A stretch of 64,000 bases of DNA, from the NCBI RefSeq assembly GCF_028994775.1, contig NZ_JAJQMN010000011.1, forward strand, positions 124,001-188,000, read 5' to 3'. Positions 54,057-63,338 of the stretch are shown piece after piece (position 1 is the stretch's first letter; each line of letters starts with the position of its first letter). The translations under genes were made by a program, and so were the position numbers. Source of the stretch: Promicromonospora iranensis. GTDB taxonomy: Bacteria > Actinomycetota > Actinomycetes > Actinomycetales > Cellulomonadaceae. The notes beneath the pieces were generated by a model. That model was not told the origin of the DNA. It did no database searches and saw nothing but the letters and a program-made list of their open reading frames with translations.

Positions 54057-55547
54057 TGCGAGGTCGCGCACCGCGGCGTACTGCTCGCGGATCACCGGCC
54101 GCGGGTCGGCAGCGAGCGTCGTGGCGATGGTCGTGGACCATGCCGGAGCCGCGGCGTCCGGGTCGGCCGCGGCTGCCAGGGCCCAGGCGGCCTGGCGCGC
54201 GGCGCCGTCGGCCACGTACTCGCCGGGCTCGGGGATGCCGATCGGCAGACCGAAGACCTGCGGGGCGATCTGCTGCACGGCCGGCGACTGGGCCGCACCG
54301 CCGATCAGCATCACGCGGTCCACCGAGACACCCTGTGCGCGCAGTGCGTCGAGACCGTCCGCGAGCCCGCACAGCATGCCCTCGATGTAGGCGCGGGCCA
54401 GGTGCGCGCGGGTCGACGTGGCGAGGCGGATGCCGTGCAGGGTGCCGGTGGCGGAAGGCCGGTTGGGCGTGCGCTCACCCTCCAGGTACGGCACGAGCAC
54501 GAGGCCGTCGGACCCGGGCGGTGCCTGCAGCGCGAGCTCGGCCAGGCCGTCGAAGTCGACGTCGAGCACCTCGCGGGCGGCATCCAGGACCCGTGCCGCG
54601 TTCAGCGTGACGGCGAGCATGAGCGCGTTGCCGGTCGCGTCGGCGAAACCGTTGATCGCGCCCGACCCGTCGGCGGTGCGCTTCGTCGCGACGGCCGAGA
54701 CCACGCCCGAGGTCCCGATCGAGATGGCGATGTCGCCGGACGTCATGCCGAGCCCGAGCGACGCCCCCGCGTTGTCGCCGGCGCCGGGGCCGATGAGGCA
54801 GCCGTTCGAACCGGTTGACGTGGCGGTCGCCCCGCCCGCGACGGTCGGGTGTGCGACGGCGCCCGCCTCGGCGACCCCGACCACGCGCGGCAGCACGACA
54901 TCCGCCCGCCCCAGGGCGCGTTCGAGCAGGTCAAGTCGGTACTGACCGGCCGACGCGTCGTAGTACCCGGTACCGGAGGCGTCCGACCGGTCGGTGAACA
55001 GCTTGTCCAGCTGCGGCCCGAGCGGGGCGGTGGGGTCTCCTGCGGGCCCGTAGCCCGCGATGCGCCAGGACAGCCAGTCGTGCGGCAACGCGACGGCGGC
55101 GACCTTGGCGGCGTTCTCCGGCTCGTTGTCGCGCAGCCAGCGCAGCTTCGTGATGGTCAGCGACGCGACGAGCACGGAGCCGACGGCGTCGGCCCAGGCC
55201 TGGGCGCCCGCTTCGCGGTCGCCGTCGCCCAGCTCGCTGATCAGGGTCTCGGCCGACGGCGCCGAGCGGTTGTCGTTCCACAGGAGCGCGGGCCGGATGA
55301 CATCGCCGTCGGCGTCCAGGACGACCATGCCGTGCTGCTGACCGCCCACGGAGAGCGCTGCGACGTCGGCCAGGCCGCCCGCCGCGGCGGACGCCGCCTG
55401 GAAGGCGTCCCACCAGTGCCGCGGATCCACCTCCGTGCCGTCCGGGTGCTTGGCGGAACCGGTCCGGACCAGCTCACCGGTCTCGGCGTCACGGACGACG
55501 ATCTTGCAGGACTGCGTGGACGTGTCCACGCCGGCGACGAGGGGCAT
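54054..55547 (-). CDS. xylB: Xylulokinase
   Basis: A 497-residue FGGY-family sugar kinase. Hallmarks are [12 protein letters not shown] (phosphate loop), [21 protein letters not shown] with the D-N-R substrate-contact triad, [13 protein letters not shown] with the catalytic aspartate, and [18 protein letters not shown]. It phosphorylates D-xylulose made by XylA. The ATG follows GGAG by six bases. It lies downstream of xylA on the same strand with 140 bases between, interrupted by a long hairpin that may adjust the relative expression. Confidence 0.94.
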   Translation of the reverse strand: MPLVAGVDTSTQSCKIVVRDAETGELVRTGSAKHPDGTEVDPRHWWDAFQAASAAAGGLADVAALSVGGQQHGMVVLDADGDVIRPALLWNDNRSAPSAETLISELGDGDREAGAQAWADAVGSVLVASLTITKLRWLRDNEPENAAKVAAVALPHDWLSWRIAGYGPAGDPTAPLGPQLDKLFTDRSDASGTGYYDASAGQYRLDLLERALGRADVVLPRVVGVAEAGAVAHPTVAGGATATSTGSNGCLIGPGAGDNAGASLGLGMTSGDIAISIGTSGVVSAVATKRTADGSGAINGFADATGNALMLAVTLNAARVLDAAREVLDVDFDGLAELALQAPPGSDGLVLVPYLEGERTPNRPSATGTLHGIRLATSTRAHLARAYIEGMLCGLADGLDALRAQGVSVDRVMLIGGAAQSPAVQQIAPQVFGLPIGIPEPGEYVADGAARQAAWALAAAADPDAAAPAWSTTIATTLAADPRPVIREQYAAVRDLA

Positions 55548-55615
55548 CGGTGCTCCAGGAACGGGGTGAGGTGGGAAGGGGCGCGGCGGCCACGCTACCG
55601 CGCGCCGCACAAGAC

Positions 55616-55680
55616 ACGTTGAGTGCTGGCTATTTGTGGGCTTTCCCGGGGCGGGACCACAAATAGCCAGCACTCAACGT
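55616..55680. repeat. Family-1 palindrome between xylA and xylB
   Basis: Perfect 24-base arms (55616-55639 and 55657-55680) around a 17-base loop. The arm carries GTTGAGTGCTGG, identical to the copy at 1057, and TATTTGTGG instead of its variant. Here it lies within a same-strand gene pair, 7 bases past the xylA stop, so it could attenuate or stabilise the upstream message. Confidence 0.9.
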
Positions 55681-55687
55681 AAGGGGG

Positions 55688-56842
55688 TCAGCCGATCAGG
55701 TGCTTCAGCGCGAGCTGGTGCAGCTTGACCAGGCCGTAGTCGCGCTCCGCGAGGGCGTCGACGTCGGGGTCTGCCTCGGCGAGGAAGGAGTCGAACGTCT
55801 CGCCCTCGGCGAGGGTCGCCTGGCCCAGCTCGAAGATCCCCGCGTGCTCGAACGCGGCCTGCACCTCGGAGTCGGCACGGTACGCCGCGGCCTTGGCCGC
55901 GAGCATGTCGTACGTCTCCATGTTGGCCTTCGCCGACTCCCACACGCCGTCGAGGTACTCGGTACGCGACGGCTTGTAGTCGAAGTGGCGCGGGCCCTCG
56001 TAGCGGGGGCCGCCGTTCGGGAAGCCGTTCTCCAGCAGGTCCACCGTGAAGAACGCCGACAGCAGGTCGCCGTGACCGAACACGAGGTCCTGGTCGTAGC
56101 GCGGCCCGTGCTGACCGTTCAGGTCGATGTGGAACAGCTTGCCCAGGTGCAGGGCCAGCGCGATGCCGTGCGTGTAGTTCAGGCCGGCCATCTGCTCGTG
56201 GCCCGTCTCCGGGTTGAGGCCCACGATGTCGCCGTTGTCGAGCGAGTCGATCAGCGCGATGGCGTGACCGATCGTCGGCAGGAAGATGTCGCCGCGGGGC
56301 TCGTTGGGCTTGGGCTCCAGGGCGATCTTGAGCCCGTAGCCCTTCTCCTTGATGTACGAGGCGACGGTGTCGATGCCCTCGGCGTAGCGCGCGTGCGCCG
56401 CGTTGAGGTCCTTCGAGTTGTCGTACTCGGTGCCCTCGCGGCCACCCCACATGACGAACGTGGAGGCGCCCATGTCGGCGGCCAGGTCCACGTTGCGCAG
56501 CACCTTGCGCAGGCCGAAGCGGCGCACGTCGCGGTTGTTGGAGGTGAACGCGCCGTCCTTGAAGACGGGGTGCGTGAACGTGTTGGTCGTGACCATCTCG
56601 CAGACCATGCCGGTGTCGGCGGCGGCCTGCTTGACGGAGTCGATCTGCTTCTGACGCTCGGCGTCGTCCGCGCCGAAGGGGTAGACGTCGTTGTCGTGGA
56701 ACGTGAAGCCCCACGCGCCGAGGTCCGCGAGCTTGCGGACGGACTCGGCGGGGTCGAGCTCGGGGCGGGTCGCCGTGCCGAACGGGTCGGCAGCAGGCCA
56801 GCCGACGGTCCACAGGCCGAAGGAGTACTTGATGTCGCTCAC
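55688..56842 (-). CDS. xylA: Xylose isomerase
   Basis: A 384-residue enzyme that interconverts D-xylose and D-xylulose. The catalytic HDND block is [12 protein letters not shown] with H49 and D52; metal-binding E176 and K178 are in [25 protein letters not shown] and [10 protein letters not shown] complete the active site. The sequence and length match the actinobacterial class I enzyme. A promoter and operator-like region lie just upstream, facing the divergent ROK regulator. Confidence 0.96.
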   Translation of the reverse strand: MSDIKYSFGLWTVGWPAADPFGTATRPELDPAESVRKLADLGAWGFTFHDNDVYPFGADDAERQKQIDSVKQAAADTGMVCEMVTTNTFTHPVFKDGAFTSNNRDVRRFGLRKVLRNVDLAADMGASTFVMWGGREGTEYDNSKDLNAAHARYAEGIDTVASYIKEKGYGLKIALEPKPNEPRGDIFLPTIGHAIALIDSLDNGDIVGLNPETGHEQMAGLNYTHGIALALHLGKLFHIDLNGQHGPRYDQDLVFGHGDLLSAFFTVDLLENGFPNGGPRYEGPRHFDYKPSRTEYLDGVWESAKANMETYDMLAAKAAAYRADSEVQAAFEHAGIFELGQATLAEGETFDSFLAEADPDVDALAERDYGLVKLHQLALKHLIG

Positions 56843-56883
56843 GGGGTCTCCTCATCGAGGCGGCCCCGACATGCGGCGCCGCA

Positions 56884-56904
56884 TTTGTTGTACGAATGAA
56901 CTAT
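56884..56904. promoter_or_regulatory. Candidate XylR (ROK) operator
   Basis: TTTGTTGTACGAATGAACTA has GTT and AAC half-sites 9 bases apart in an AT-rich patch. It lies between divergent xylA and the ROK gene and overlaps the -10 region of the likely xylA promoter. ROK repressors of xylose genes bind comparable sites. The assignment is by position and pattern. Confidence 0.5.
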
Positions 56905-56928
56905 TACCCGGGTCTCGGCTACAGTCAA
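56901..56928 (-). promoter_or_regulatory. xylA promoter, sigma-70 type
   Basis: On the minus strand TTGACT (56923-56928) and TAATAG (56901-56906) are separated by 16 bases, a good housekeeping promoter. The transcript would start about 50 bases before the xylA ATG. The -10 element overlaps the operator candidate. Confidence 0.6.
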
Positions 56929-56931
56929 GGC

Positions 56932-58158
56932 GTGACCACCGCCGGGACCGCACGCGAGACCACCACGCGGACGGGCCCTGGTGCGGCCCGTCAGCACACC
57001 CTGCGCGAACGCAACCTGGAGCTCGTCGCGCGCGCCGTGTACGAGGTGCCCGAACCACTCTCGCGCGCTGGCGTGGCCTCCGCGACCGGCCTCGCGCGGG
57101 CGACGGTGTCGACGCTGGTGGACCAGCTGGTGGCCGCGGGACTCGTCCGGGAGCTGCCCGCTGTGACCGGCGGACGCGCCGGCCGGCCCGCGGTACCGCT
57201 CGTCCCGGCGCCGCGCTCCGTCGTCGGTCTGGGGCTCGAGGTGAACGTGGACTACCTCGGCGCGCGTGTGCTCGACCTCACCGGTGAGGTCGTGTCGGAG
57301 CAGGTGGTTCCCGGGGCGCTCCACGACAGCGACCCGACGGTCGTGCTGCGCCGGCTCGGCGCGCTCGCCCGCGACGTGTCCGACGGCGTCGCGGCGGCCG
57401 GCATGACGGTCGCCGGCGCACGTCTGGCGCTGCCCGGCCTGGTCGACCCACGCACCGGGCTCCTGGAGGTCGCGCCCAACCTCGGCTGGTCGTCGCTCGA
57501 CCCGGTCCCGCTGCTGGGACTGGGCGACCTCGACGTCCGTATCGCGAACGAGGCCAAGCTTGCCGCGCTGGCGGAGCTGGCCGGCGGCTCCGACGTCGCG
57601 GCGCCCGACTCCTTCATCTTCGTGTCGGGCGACGTCGGTATCGGCGCGGCCATCGTCGTCGACCGCGAGCTGTTCCTGGGGGAGCGGGGATGGAACGGCG
57701 AGATCGGGCACGTGGTGGTCGACCCCGCCGGACCGCGCTGCTCGTGCGGCGCGTTCGGCTGCCTGGAGCAGTACGCGGGCAAGGAGGCGATGATGCGCGC
57801 GGCGGGGCTGCCGCCGGACTCGGCGCTGAGCGCGCTCGTCGCCTGTCTCACGGAGTCCGGCACCGCGGGGCCGGCCGGCGGGAGAGCCGCGCTGCCGGCC
57901 GGGCGTGCGCTCGGCTCCGCACTCGCGGACTTCGTCAACCTGCTCGACGTCTCCACCATCGTGCTGGGCGGCGCCTACACCGAGCTGCTGCCATGGCTCC
58001 GGGCCGACGTCGTGGAGGTGCTCGCCGACCGGGTGCTCTCCGCGCCGTTCGTCGACCTGGACGTCCGTGCGGCGCAGGCGGGGCCGCAGGCGGCGCTGAC
58101 GGGCGGCGCCCGAGCGGTGCTGCAGGCGGTGCTCGCCGACCCGGCCGCCTGGGTCTGA
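56932..58158 (+). CDS. ROK-family transcriptional regulator (XylR-like)
   Basis: A 408-residue protein: an N-terminal winged helix (LSRAGVASATGLARATVSTL in part) and a ROK sugar-binding domain with LALPGLVDPRTG, WNGEIGHVVVDPAG and the zinc motif CSCGAFGC. It is divergent from xylA, so it probably represses xylAB and releases with xylose or glucose. The GTG start (MTTAGTARE) was chosen over an ATG 12 codons upstream; that ATG lies in the operator-like region. Binding has not been shown. Confidence 0.9.
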   Translation: MTTAGTARETTTRTGPGAARQHTLRERNLELVARAVYEVPEPLSRAGVASATGLARATVSTLVDQLVAAGLVRELPAVTGGRAGRPAVPLVPAPRSVVGLGLEVNVDYLGARVLDLTGEVVSEQVVPGALHDSDPTVVLRRLGALARDVSDGVAAAGMTVAGARLALPGLVDPRTGLLEVAPNLGWSSLDPVPLLGLGDLDVRIANEAKLAALAELAGGSDVAAPDSFIFVSGDVGIGAAIVVDRELFLGERGWNGEIGHVVVDPAGPRCSCGAFGCLEQYAGKEAMMRAAGLPPDSALSALVACLTESGTAGPAGGRAALPAGRALGSALADFVNLLDVSTIVLGGAYTELLPWLRADVVEVLADRVLSAPFVDLDVRAAQAGPQAALTGGARAVLQAVLADPAAWV

Positions 58159-58314
58159 CTCAGGGCGCACATCGCCGTCCGGCGCGGGAAGATATTCCTC
58201 TGGGTTAGACGTGAGGGCGAATTGTTGGCAGCATGCCTGCCCATTGGCCCGGTACGAGAGGGGATATCGGGCTGACGGGAATCCGCCCAGTTCCCCCGCG
58301 AGGAGGCGTTCTCT

Positions 58315-59997
58315 GTGCTGGATTCACTCGCCAAGCGGCTCGGGCTCAAGACAGACCCGGTGATCTTCTTCGTCTCGGCCGGCCTGATGGTCGTCTTCCT
58401 GTTGCTGCTGGTCATCTTTCCGACCCCGATCGGGGAGATGTTCACCGCGGGCCGGACCTGGGTGGTGACCCGGCTGGGATGGTTCTTCATCCTTGGTGTG
58501 AGCGTCTGGGTGCTTTTCCTGATCTACCTGGCCATCAGCAAGTACGGCGGCGTGCGCCTCGGTGGTGACCACGAGCGGCCCAAGTACTCCAACGTCTCCT
58601 GGTTCACCATGCTTTTCGCCGGTGGTATCGGCACCATCCTGATGTATTGGGGCGTCGCCGAACCGATCAACCATTTCGCTTCCGCGCCGCGCGGTGCCGT
58701 GCCTTTCTCGGCGGAGGCGGCGAAAGACGCGATGAGCATCTCGATCTACCACCTCGGCCTGCACACGTGGGCGATCTTCACGCTGCCCGGCCTCGCATTC
58801 GGGTACTTCATCTACCGGCACAAGCTGCCGCTCCGGGTCAGCTCGGTGTTCTACCCGTTCCTCAAGGACCGCATCTACGGACCGATCGGGAAGACGATCG
58901 ACGTCTTCGCGATCCTCGGCACGCTCTTCGGCGTCGCCGTGTCGATCGGACTGGGCACGCAGCAGATCAACAGCGGGCTCTCGGACCTCACGGCGATCCC
59001 GAACGGGGTGCTGCCGAAGGTGATCATCATCTGCATCCTCACCACGATCGCGGTGACCTCGATAGTCGCCGGCCTGGACAAGGGCGTGAAGACCCTGTCG
59101 AACATCAACATCGGCATGGCCGTCGCCCTGATGCTCTTCGTGCTGTTCGCCGGGTCCACGGTGTTCCTGTTCCGCGAGATCATCGAGACCATCGGCCTCT
59201 ACGCGCAGAACATCGTGCCCCTCGCGTTCTGGAACGACGCGCTGGCACCGTTCACCAGCGAGGAGGGCTGGGGCTGGCAGGGTGGCTGGACAGTCTTCTA
59301 CTGGGCGTGGACCGTCACCTGGGCGCCGTTCATGGGGATCTTCCTGGCCCGGATCTCCCGCGGCCGGACGATCCGTGAGTTCGTCGGCGGCGTGCTGCTC
59401 GCTCCCTCGCTCTTCACGCTGGTCTGGTTCGCGATCTTCGGCTGGTCGGCCATGGAGCTGGACGGCATCGGTTCGGCCCCCGGTGATCCGCACCCGATCA
59501 CCGACGCGGTGATGGAGAACCCCGCCACCGCGATGTTCACCTTCTTCGAGGAGCTGCTCGGGGCGGGCGGCCTGGCCACGTTCATCTCGGGGCTGGTCGT
59601 GGTCATCGTGGCGATCTTCTTCGCGACGTCGTCCGACTCCGCCTCGCTGGTCGTGGACATGCTCTGCACCGGGACCGAGGACGCCGGCCCCGTCCGCCAA
59701 CGCGTGTTCTGGGGTGTGTCCGAGGGCGCCGTCGCCGTCGCGCTGATCGTGCTGGCCGGTGAGACCGGCCTCGTCGCGCTGCAACAGGTGATCACGGTCG
59801 TCGGCCTGCCGATCTTCATCCTGATGTTCCTGGCGATGTTCGCGCTCTGGCGCGGCCTGGCCACGGAGAAGTTCGTGACCATCCGGCTGCCGATCTCCGG
59901 CTCGAAGGTGGAGACCCTGCAGCCGGAGGCCGAAGGGGTGCGGACCAGGATCAGCCGATCGACGCCTCGTCCGGTGCGTCGATCGGGCCCAGAGTGA
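58315..59997 (+). CDS. BCCT-family osmolyte transporter
   Basis: A 560-residue betaine/carnitine/choline transporter with 12 helices. Signatures include MYWGVAEPINHFASAPRG, the tryptophan-rich block WTVFYWAWTVTWAPFMGIFLARIS, and SISIYHLGLHTWAIF. It should import compatible solutes such as betaine or ectoine with sodium. The GTG start follows GAGGAGG. Its last 47 bases overlap the convergent GntR gene. The neighbouring ehu genes suggest a common osmolyte theme. Confidence 0.93.
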   Translation: MLDSLAKRLGLKTDPVIFFVSAGLMVVFLLLLVIFPTPIGEMFTAGRTWVVTRLGWFFILGVSVWVLFLIYLAISKYGGVRLGGDHERPKYSNVSWFTMLFAGGIGTILMYWGVAEPINHFASAPRGAVPFSAEAAKDAMSISIYHLGLHTWAIFTLPGLAFGYFIYRHKLPLRVSSVFYPFLKDRIYGPIGKTIDVFAILGTLFGVAVSIGLGTQQINSGLSDLTAIPNGVLPKVIIICILTTIAVTSIVAGLDKGVKTLSNINIGMAVALMLFVLFAGSTVFLFREIIETIGLYAQNIVPLAFWNDALAPFTSEEGWGWQGGWTVFYWAWTVTWAPFMGIFLARISRGRTIREFVGGVLLAPSLFTLVWFAIFGWSAMELDGIGSAPGDPHPITDAVMENPATAMFTFFEELLGAGGLATFISGLVVVIVAIFFATSSDSASLVVDMLCTGTEDAGPVRQRVFWGVSEGAVAVALIVLAGETGLVALQQVITVVGLPIFILMFLAMFALWRGLATEKFVTIRLPISGSKVETLQPEAEGVRTRISRSTPRPVRRSGPE

Positions 59998-60727
59998 TCT
60001 CCGGCGCGTCGGCTGGCTCCTCGTAGGTCTCGACGGCCTCGTCCTCGCGGCCCAGGAGCCGCGCGACGGCGCCGTCGAGCGTCTCGGTGATGGCCTTGAC
60101 CAGGCCGGGCTCGTCCCGTGCCTCGAGGCGCTCGACGATCACGGCGTGCGCGTCCGCCGTGTCCTTGCGCACCACGTACTCGTCGGACACGGTGAACGTG
60201 GCCATCCGTACCTCGACGATGAGCGTGGTCATCCAGCGTGTGAGCCACGGGTTGCCGGCCGCGGCGACGAGCGCCCAGTGCAGGTTGAGGTCCGCGCCGC
60301 CGATCCGCCGCGCGTCCCCTGTCCCGTTCGCGGCGACGAGCTCGTCGTGCGCGCGGCGGACGCCGGCGATCGCCGCCGCGTCGCCGGAGCGCACGAGCTG
60401 GCGGGCGGCCGTGACCTCCACCGACTTGCGCGCCTCGTAGAGGGCAGGGAGCCGTTCCCGGCTGATGGTGGCCACGCGCATGCCGCGTCCCGGCGTCGCG
60501 ACCAGCAGCCCTTCCTGGACCAGCCGCTGCGCGGCCTCGCGCAGCGGTCCACGGCTCACCCCGAGCTGGGTCGCGACCTCGACCTCCCGGATCGGCGAGC
60601 CGACGGCGAGCACCCCCGCGTAGACCGCGTTGCGCAGCTCCGTCTGGATCAGGTCGACGGTCGAGGGACGCGTCACACGTGAGAACGACGGGGCGGTCGT
60701 CAGGGTGGCCCGCGACGGGTGGGACAT
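59951..60727 (-). CDS. GntR-family (FadR type) transcriptional regulator
   Basis: A 258-residue regulator. The N-terminal winged helix (about 22-90) includes GSPIREVEVATQLGVSRGPLREA in part and LVATPGRGMRVA; the C-terminal FCD ligand domain follows with metal-type histidine LNLHWALV. It is divergent from ehuB, and a perfect 14-base palindrome lies between them, so it likely regulates ectoine uptake. The last 47 bases are shared with the end of the BCCT gene on the other strand. Confidence 0.9.
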   Translation of the reverse strand: MSHPSRATLTTAPSFSRVTRPSTVDLIQTELRNAVYAGVLAVGSPIREVEVATQLGVSRGPLREAAQRLVQEGLLVATPGRGMRVATISRERLPALYEARKSVEVTAARQLVRSGDAAAIAGVRRAHDELVAANGTGDARRIGGADLNLHWALVAAAGNPWLTRWMTTLIVEVRMATFTVSDEYVVRKDTADAHAVIVERLEARDEPGLVKAITETLDGAVARLLGREDEAVETYEEPADAPEITLGPIDAPDEASIG

Positions 60728-60834
60728 CGGTGCTCCTTCCGTGAGCGCACGTCGATGACGACATCATCCCCGGTGCGCGGACAGCGTGGTGGCGACGGCG
60801 AGGTCCGGGGCGGCGCCGGCCGGGTGAACCTGCA

Positions 60835-60848
60835 GATTGTAGACAATC
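60835..60848. promoter_or_regulatory. GntR operator candidate
   Basis: GATTGT-AG-ACAATC is a perfect 14-base palindrome in the gntR-ehuB gap. A second half, GATTGTCTGAAC (60865-60876), lies 16 bases further on. Such sites fit FadR-type regulators; binding is inferred. Confidence 0.6.
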
Positions 60849-60962
60849 CTAATGTCGAACGCTAGATTGTCTGAACGTCGGCGGCGCGCTACGGTGCCAT
60901 TCGTCCGTGAACTCCAGCCCACCCAGGCTTTGCCAGATCCGCCGGGTGGCGTGAAGGGAACC

Positions 60963-61904
60963 ATGTCTACTTCAAGCGTCCGCCCGCTCCGACGAGCCGT
61001 ATTCGCCGCAGGGTCAGCACTCACCCTGGTCGCGCTGACCGCGTGCTCGTCGACAGCCCCCGGTGCCGGCGGTGATGACGGTGCCAGCACGCTCGAGCAG
61101 CTCCAGGAGGAGGGCACCGTCACCGTCGCGTTCAACGGCGAGCAGCCCTACAGCTACGAGGACGCCGGTGAGCTCACCGGCGCCACCATCGCCCTGGACC
61201 GGGAGATCTTCGGTGCGCTCGGCGTCGAGAACGTCGAAGGTGTCCAGACCGAGTGGAACTCGCTCATCCCGGGCCTGACCGCCGGCCGGTACGACACGGT
61301 CAGCGCGGGCATGTCCATCCTGCCCGAGCGCTGCGAGCAGGCCCTGTTCTCCGAGCCGGAGATCATGTACACGACAGCCTTCATGGTGCCGGAAGGCAAC
61401 CCGGACAAGCTGACGGACATGCAGTCCGCGCAGGAGGCGGGCGTCAAGCTCGCCGTGCTCAGCGGCGCCATCGAGTCCGGCTACGCCGACAAGCTCGACA
61501 TCGAGAAGATGGAGGTCGGCGACGCGCAGGACGGCCTGGACGCCGTCGTCTCCGGCCGTGCCGACGCGCTGGCCCTGACGGGCATCTCGCTGCGGACGCT
61601 CGCGGACAAGACGGATGCCCCGGTCGAGGTCACCGACGCGTTCGTCGCGGAGATCGACGGTGTGCCGCAGATCGGTGCGGGCGCGGAGGTCTTCCCGAAG
61701 GGTGAGGAGGAGCTGCGCGACGCCTACAACGAGGAGCTCGGCAAGATCGTCGCCGACAAGGAGCGCTGGCTGGAGATCGTGGAGCCGTTCGGCTTCACCG
61801 AGGCCGAGTATCCCGTCGAGGGCCTGACCACGGAGAAGCTCTGCGGGGGTGACCTCGAGTCGGTGGCCAAGGAGCTGGCTCCGGAGCTCGGCCTGGACGG
61901 CTGA
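60963..61904 (+). CDS. ehuB: Ectoine/hydroxyectoine ABC transporter, substrate-binding lipoprotein
   Basis: A 313-residue family 3 solute-binding protein. The lipobox LTAC gives C28. EhuB-like blocks include FNGEQPYSYEDAGELTGATI, SLIPGLTAGRYDTVSAGMSI and LPERCEQALF. The ATG follows AAGGGAACC. It is the first gene of a four-gene transporter whose order matches ehuBCDA. Ligand preference (ectoine or hydroxyectoine) is inferred from family similarity; other amino-acid-like solutes cannot be excluded. Confidence 0.85.
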   Translation: MSTSSVRPLRRAVFAAGSALTLVALTACSSTAPGAGGDDGASTLEQLQEEGTVTVAFNGEQPYSYEDAGELTGATIALDREIFGALGVENVEGVQTEWNSLIPGLTAGRYDTVSAGMSILPERCEQALFSEPEIMYTTAFMVPEGNPDKLTDMQSAQEAGVKLAVLSGAIESGYADKLDIEKMEVGDAQDGLDAVVSGRADALALTGISLRTLADKTDAPVEVTDAFVAEIDGVPQIGAGAEVFPKGEEELRDAYNEELGKIVADKERWLEIVEPFGFTEAEYPVEGLTTEKLCGGDLESVAKELAPELGLDG

Positions 61905-61912
61905 CCGAGCAC

Positions 61913-62698
61913 GTGTCGGACAACCTTCAACAGTTCGTCGATCTGCTGCCGCAGCTCGGCGAAGGAATTCTCGTCACGCTCCAGCTGACGCTCGGCGGTG
62001 CGGTGCTCGCGCTGCTCGTGGCGTTCACCCTGGGCTTCGGCTCCCGCGCCCACACCAGGTGGGCGCGGGTGCCGTCCCGGGTCGTCGTGGAGTTCTTCCG
62101 CGGCACCTCTCTCGTGGTGCAGATCTTCTGGCTCTACTACGTGCTGCCGCTACCGCCGTTCTACGTCGAGCTGGACCCGCTGGCGTGCGGCATCCTCGCG
62201 CTCGGGCTCAACTACGGGGCCTACGCCTCCGAGGTCGTGCGCGGCTCCATCAACTCGGTCGCCAAGGGGCAGTGGGAGGCGGCCATCGCGCTCGACCTCA
62301 GCCCGGTGCACCGCCTGCGCCGGGTGATCATGCCCCAGGCGTGGCCGCTGATGATCCCCATGTTCACCAACCTGCTGATCCAGCTGGTCAAGGGCTCCGC
62401 CCTGGCGGCATACATCTCGCTGCACGACCTCAACTTCTTCACGAACGAGCTGCGGGAGCGGACGTCGGACACGATCTTCTCGTACACGGTCGGCCTGCTC
62501 TGCTACTTCGTCGTCGCCTACCTGCTCACGCTGGCCATGAACGCACTCGAGGTGCGGGCGAAGAACCGGCTCGGCACGGGGCCCACGCTGCGCGAGGTCC
62601 TGCGCCTGGCGCCCGTGCAGACCACCGCCGACGTCGGCGCCGGGGGACCGGCTCCGGCGGCCACGACGGCGTCGAAGGGAGGTGACCGTGATGGATGA
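61913..62698 (+). CDS. ehuC: Ectoine/hydroxyectoine ABC transporter permease EhuC
   Basis: A 261-residue His/Glu/Gln/Arg/opine-type permease with about five helices. The EAA loop is KGQWEAAIALDLSPVHRLRR, and GLNYGAYASEVVRGSI is typical of polar amino acid permeases. The GTG start has a weak ribosome binding site eight bases past the ehuB stop, suggesting translational coupling. Its 3' end overlaps ehuD. The Ala/Pro/Gly C-terminal tail is longer than usual. Confidence 0.85.
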   Translation: MSDNLQQFVDLLPQLGEGILVTLQLTLGGAVLALLVAFTLGFGSRAHTRWARVPSRVVVEFFRGTSLVVQIFWLYYVLPLPPFYVELDPLACGILALGLNYGAYASEVVRGSINSVAKGQWEAAIALDLSPVHRLRRVIMPQAWPLMIPMFTNLLIQLVKGSALAAYISLHDLNFFTNELRERTSDTIFSYTVGLLCYFVVAYLLTLAMNALEVRAKNRLGTGPTLREVLRLAPVQTTADVGAGGPAPAATTASKGGDRDG

Positions 62699-63338
62699 GA
62701 CCTCAGCATGGAGCTGGGAGCACGCCGCGGCGGTGCTCCCCGATCTGCTCGAAGGTCTGCAGATCACCGTCCTCGCGACGGTCGTCGGCATGGTCATCGC
62801 CTCGGTACTGGGGCTGGTCGTCGCCATGGTCCGCCGGTCGGGCCTCCGGGTCGTCACGATCCCGGTCGGCTTCCTCGTGGAGTTCATCCGGTCGACGCCG
62901 CTGCTGGTCCAGCTCGTCTTCGCGAACCTGCTGTTCACGCAGTTCCCGTCGCTGACGATCGGCTGCGTGGTGCTCGGCGTCCACTACGCGACGTACATGT
63001 CCGAGGTGTACCGCGCCGGCATCGACGCGGTACCGAAGGGGCAGTGGGAGGCGGCCGTCGCCCTCGACCTGCCGCGCTCGCGCACCTGGGGCGCCGTCGT
63101 GCTGCCGCAGGCGATCCGCAACACGCTGCCGGGACTGGGGAACTACGCGGTCTCCATGTTCAAGGAGACGCCGTTCCTGTTCGCCATCGCCGTGGTCGAG
63201 ATGTACACGGCCGCGCAGCAGTACGGCGCCGATACCTTCCGCTACATGGAGGCGATCACGATGGCCGGCCTGCTCTTCCTGCTGGTGAGCTACCCGACCT
63301 CGCTGCTCGTCCGCCGATTGGAGAACCGCCTTGCCTGA
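62691..63338 (+). CDS. ehuD: Ectoine/hydroxyectoine ABC transporter permease EhuD
   Basis: A 215-residue permease. FIRSTPLLVQLVFANLLFTQ and KGQWEAAVALDLPRSRTWG (EAA loop) identify the polar amino acid permease family. The ATG was chosen because GGAGG lies eight bases ahead; a GTG at 62682 is too close. It overlaps both ehuC and the TTG of ehuA, so the transporter genes form a tightly coupled operon. Confidence 0.85.
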   Translation: MDETSAWSWEHAAAVLPDLLEGLQITVLATVVGMVIASVLGLVVAMVRRSGLRVVTIPVGFLVEFIRSTPLLVQLVFANLLFTQFPSLTIGCVVLGVHYATYMSEVYRAGIDAVPKGQWEAAVALDLPRSRTWGAVVLPQAIRNTLPGLGNYAVSMFKETPFLFAIAVVEMYTAAQQYGADTFRYMEAITMAGLLFLLVSYPTSLLVRRLENRLA

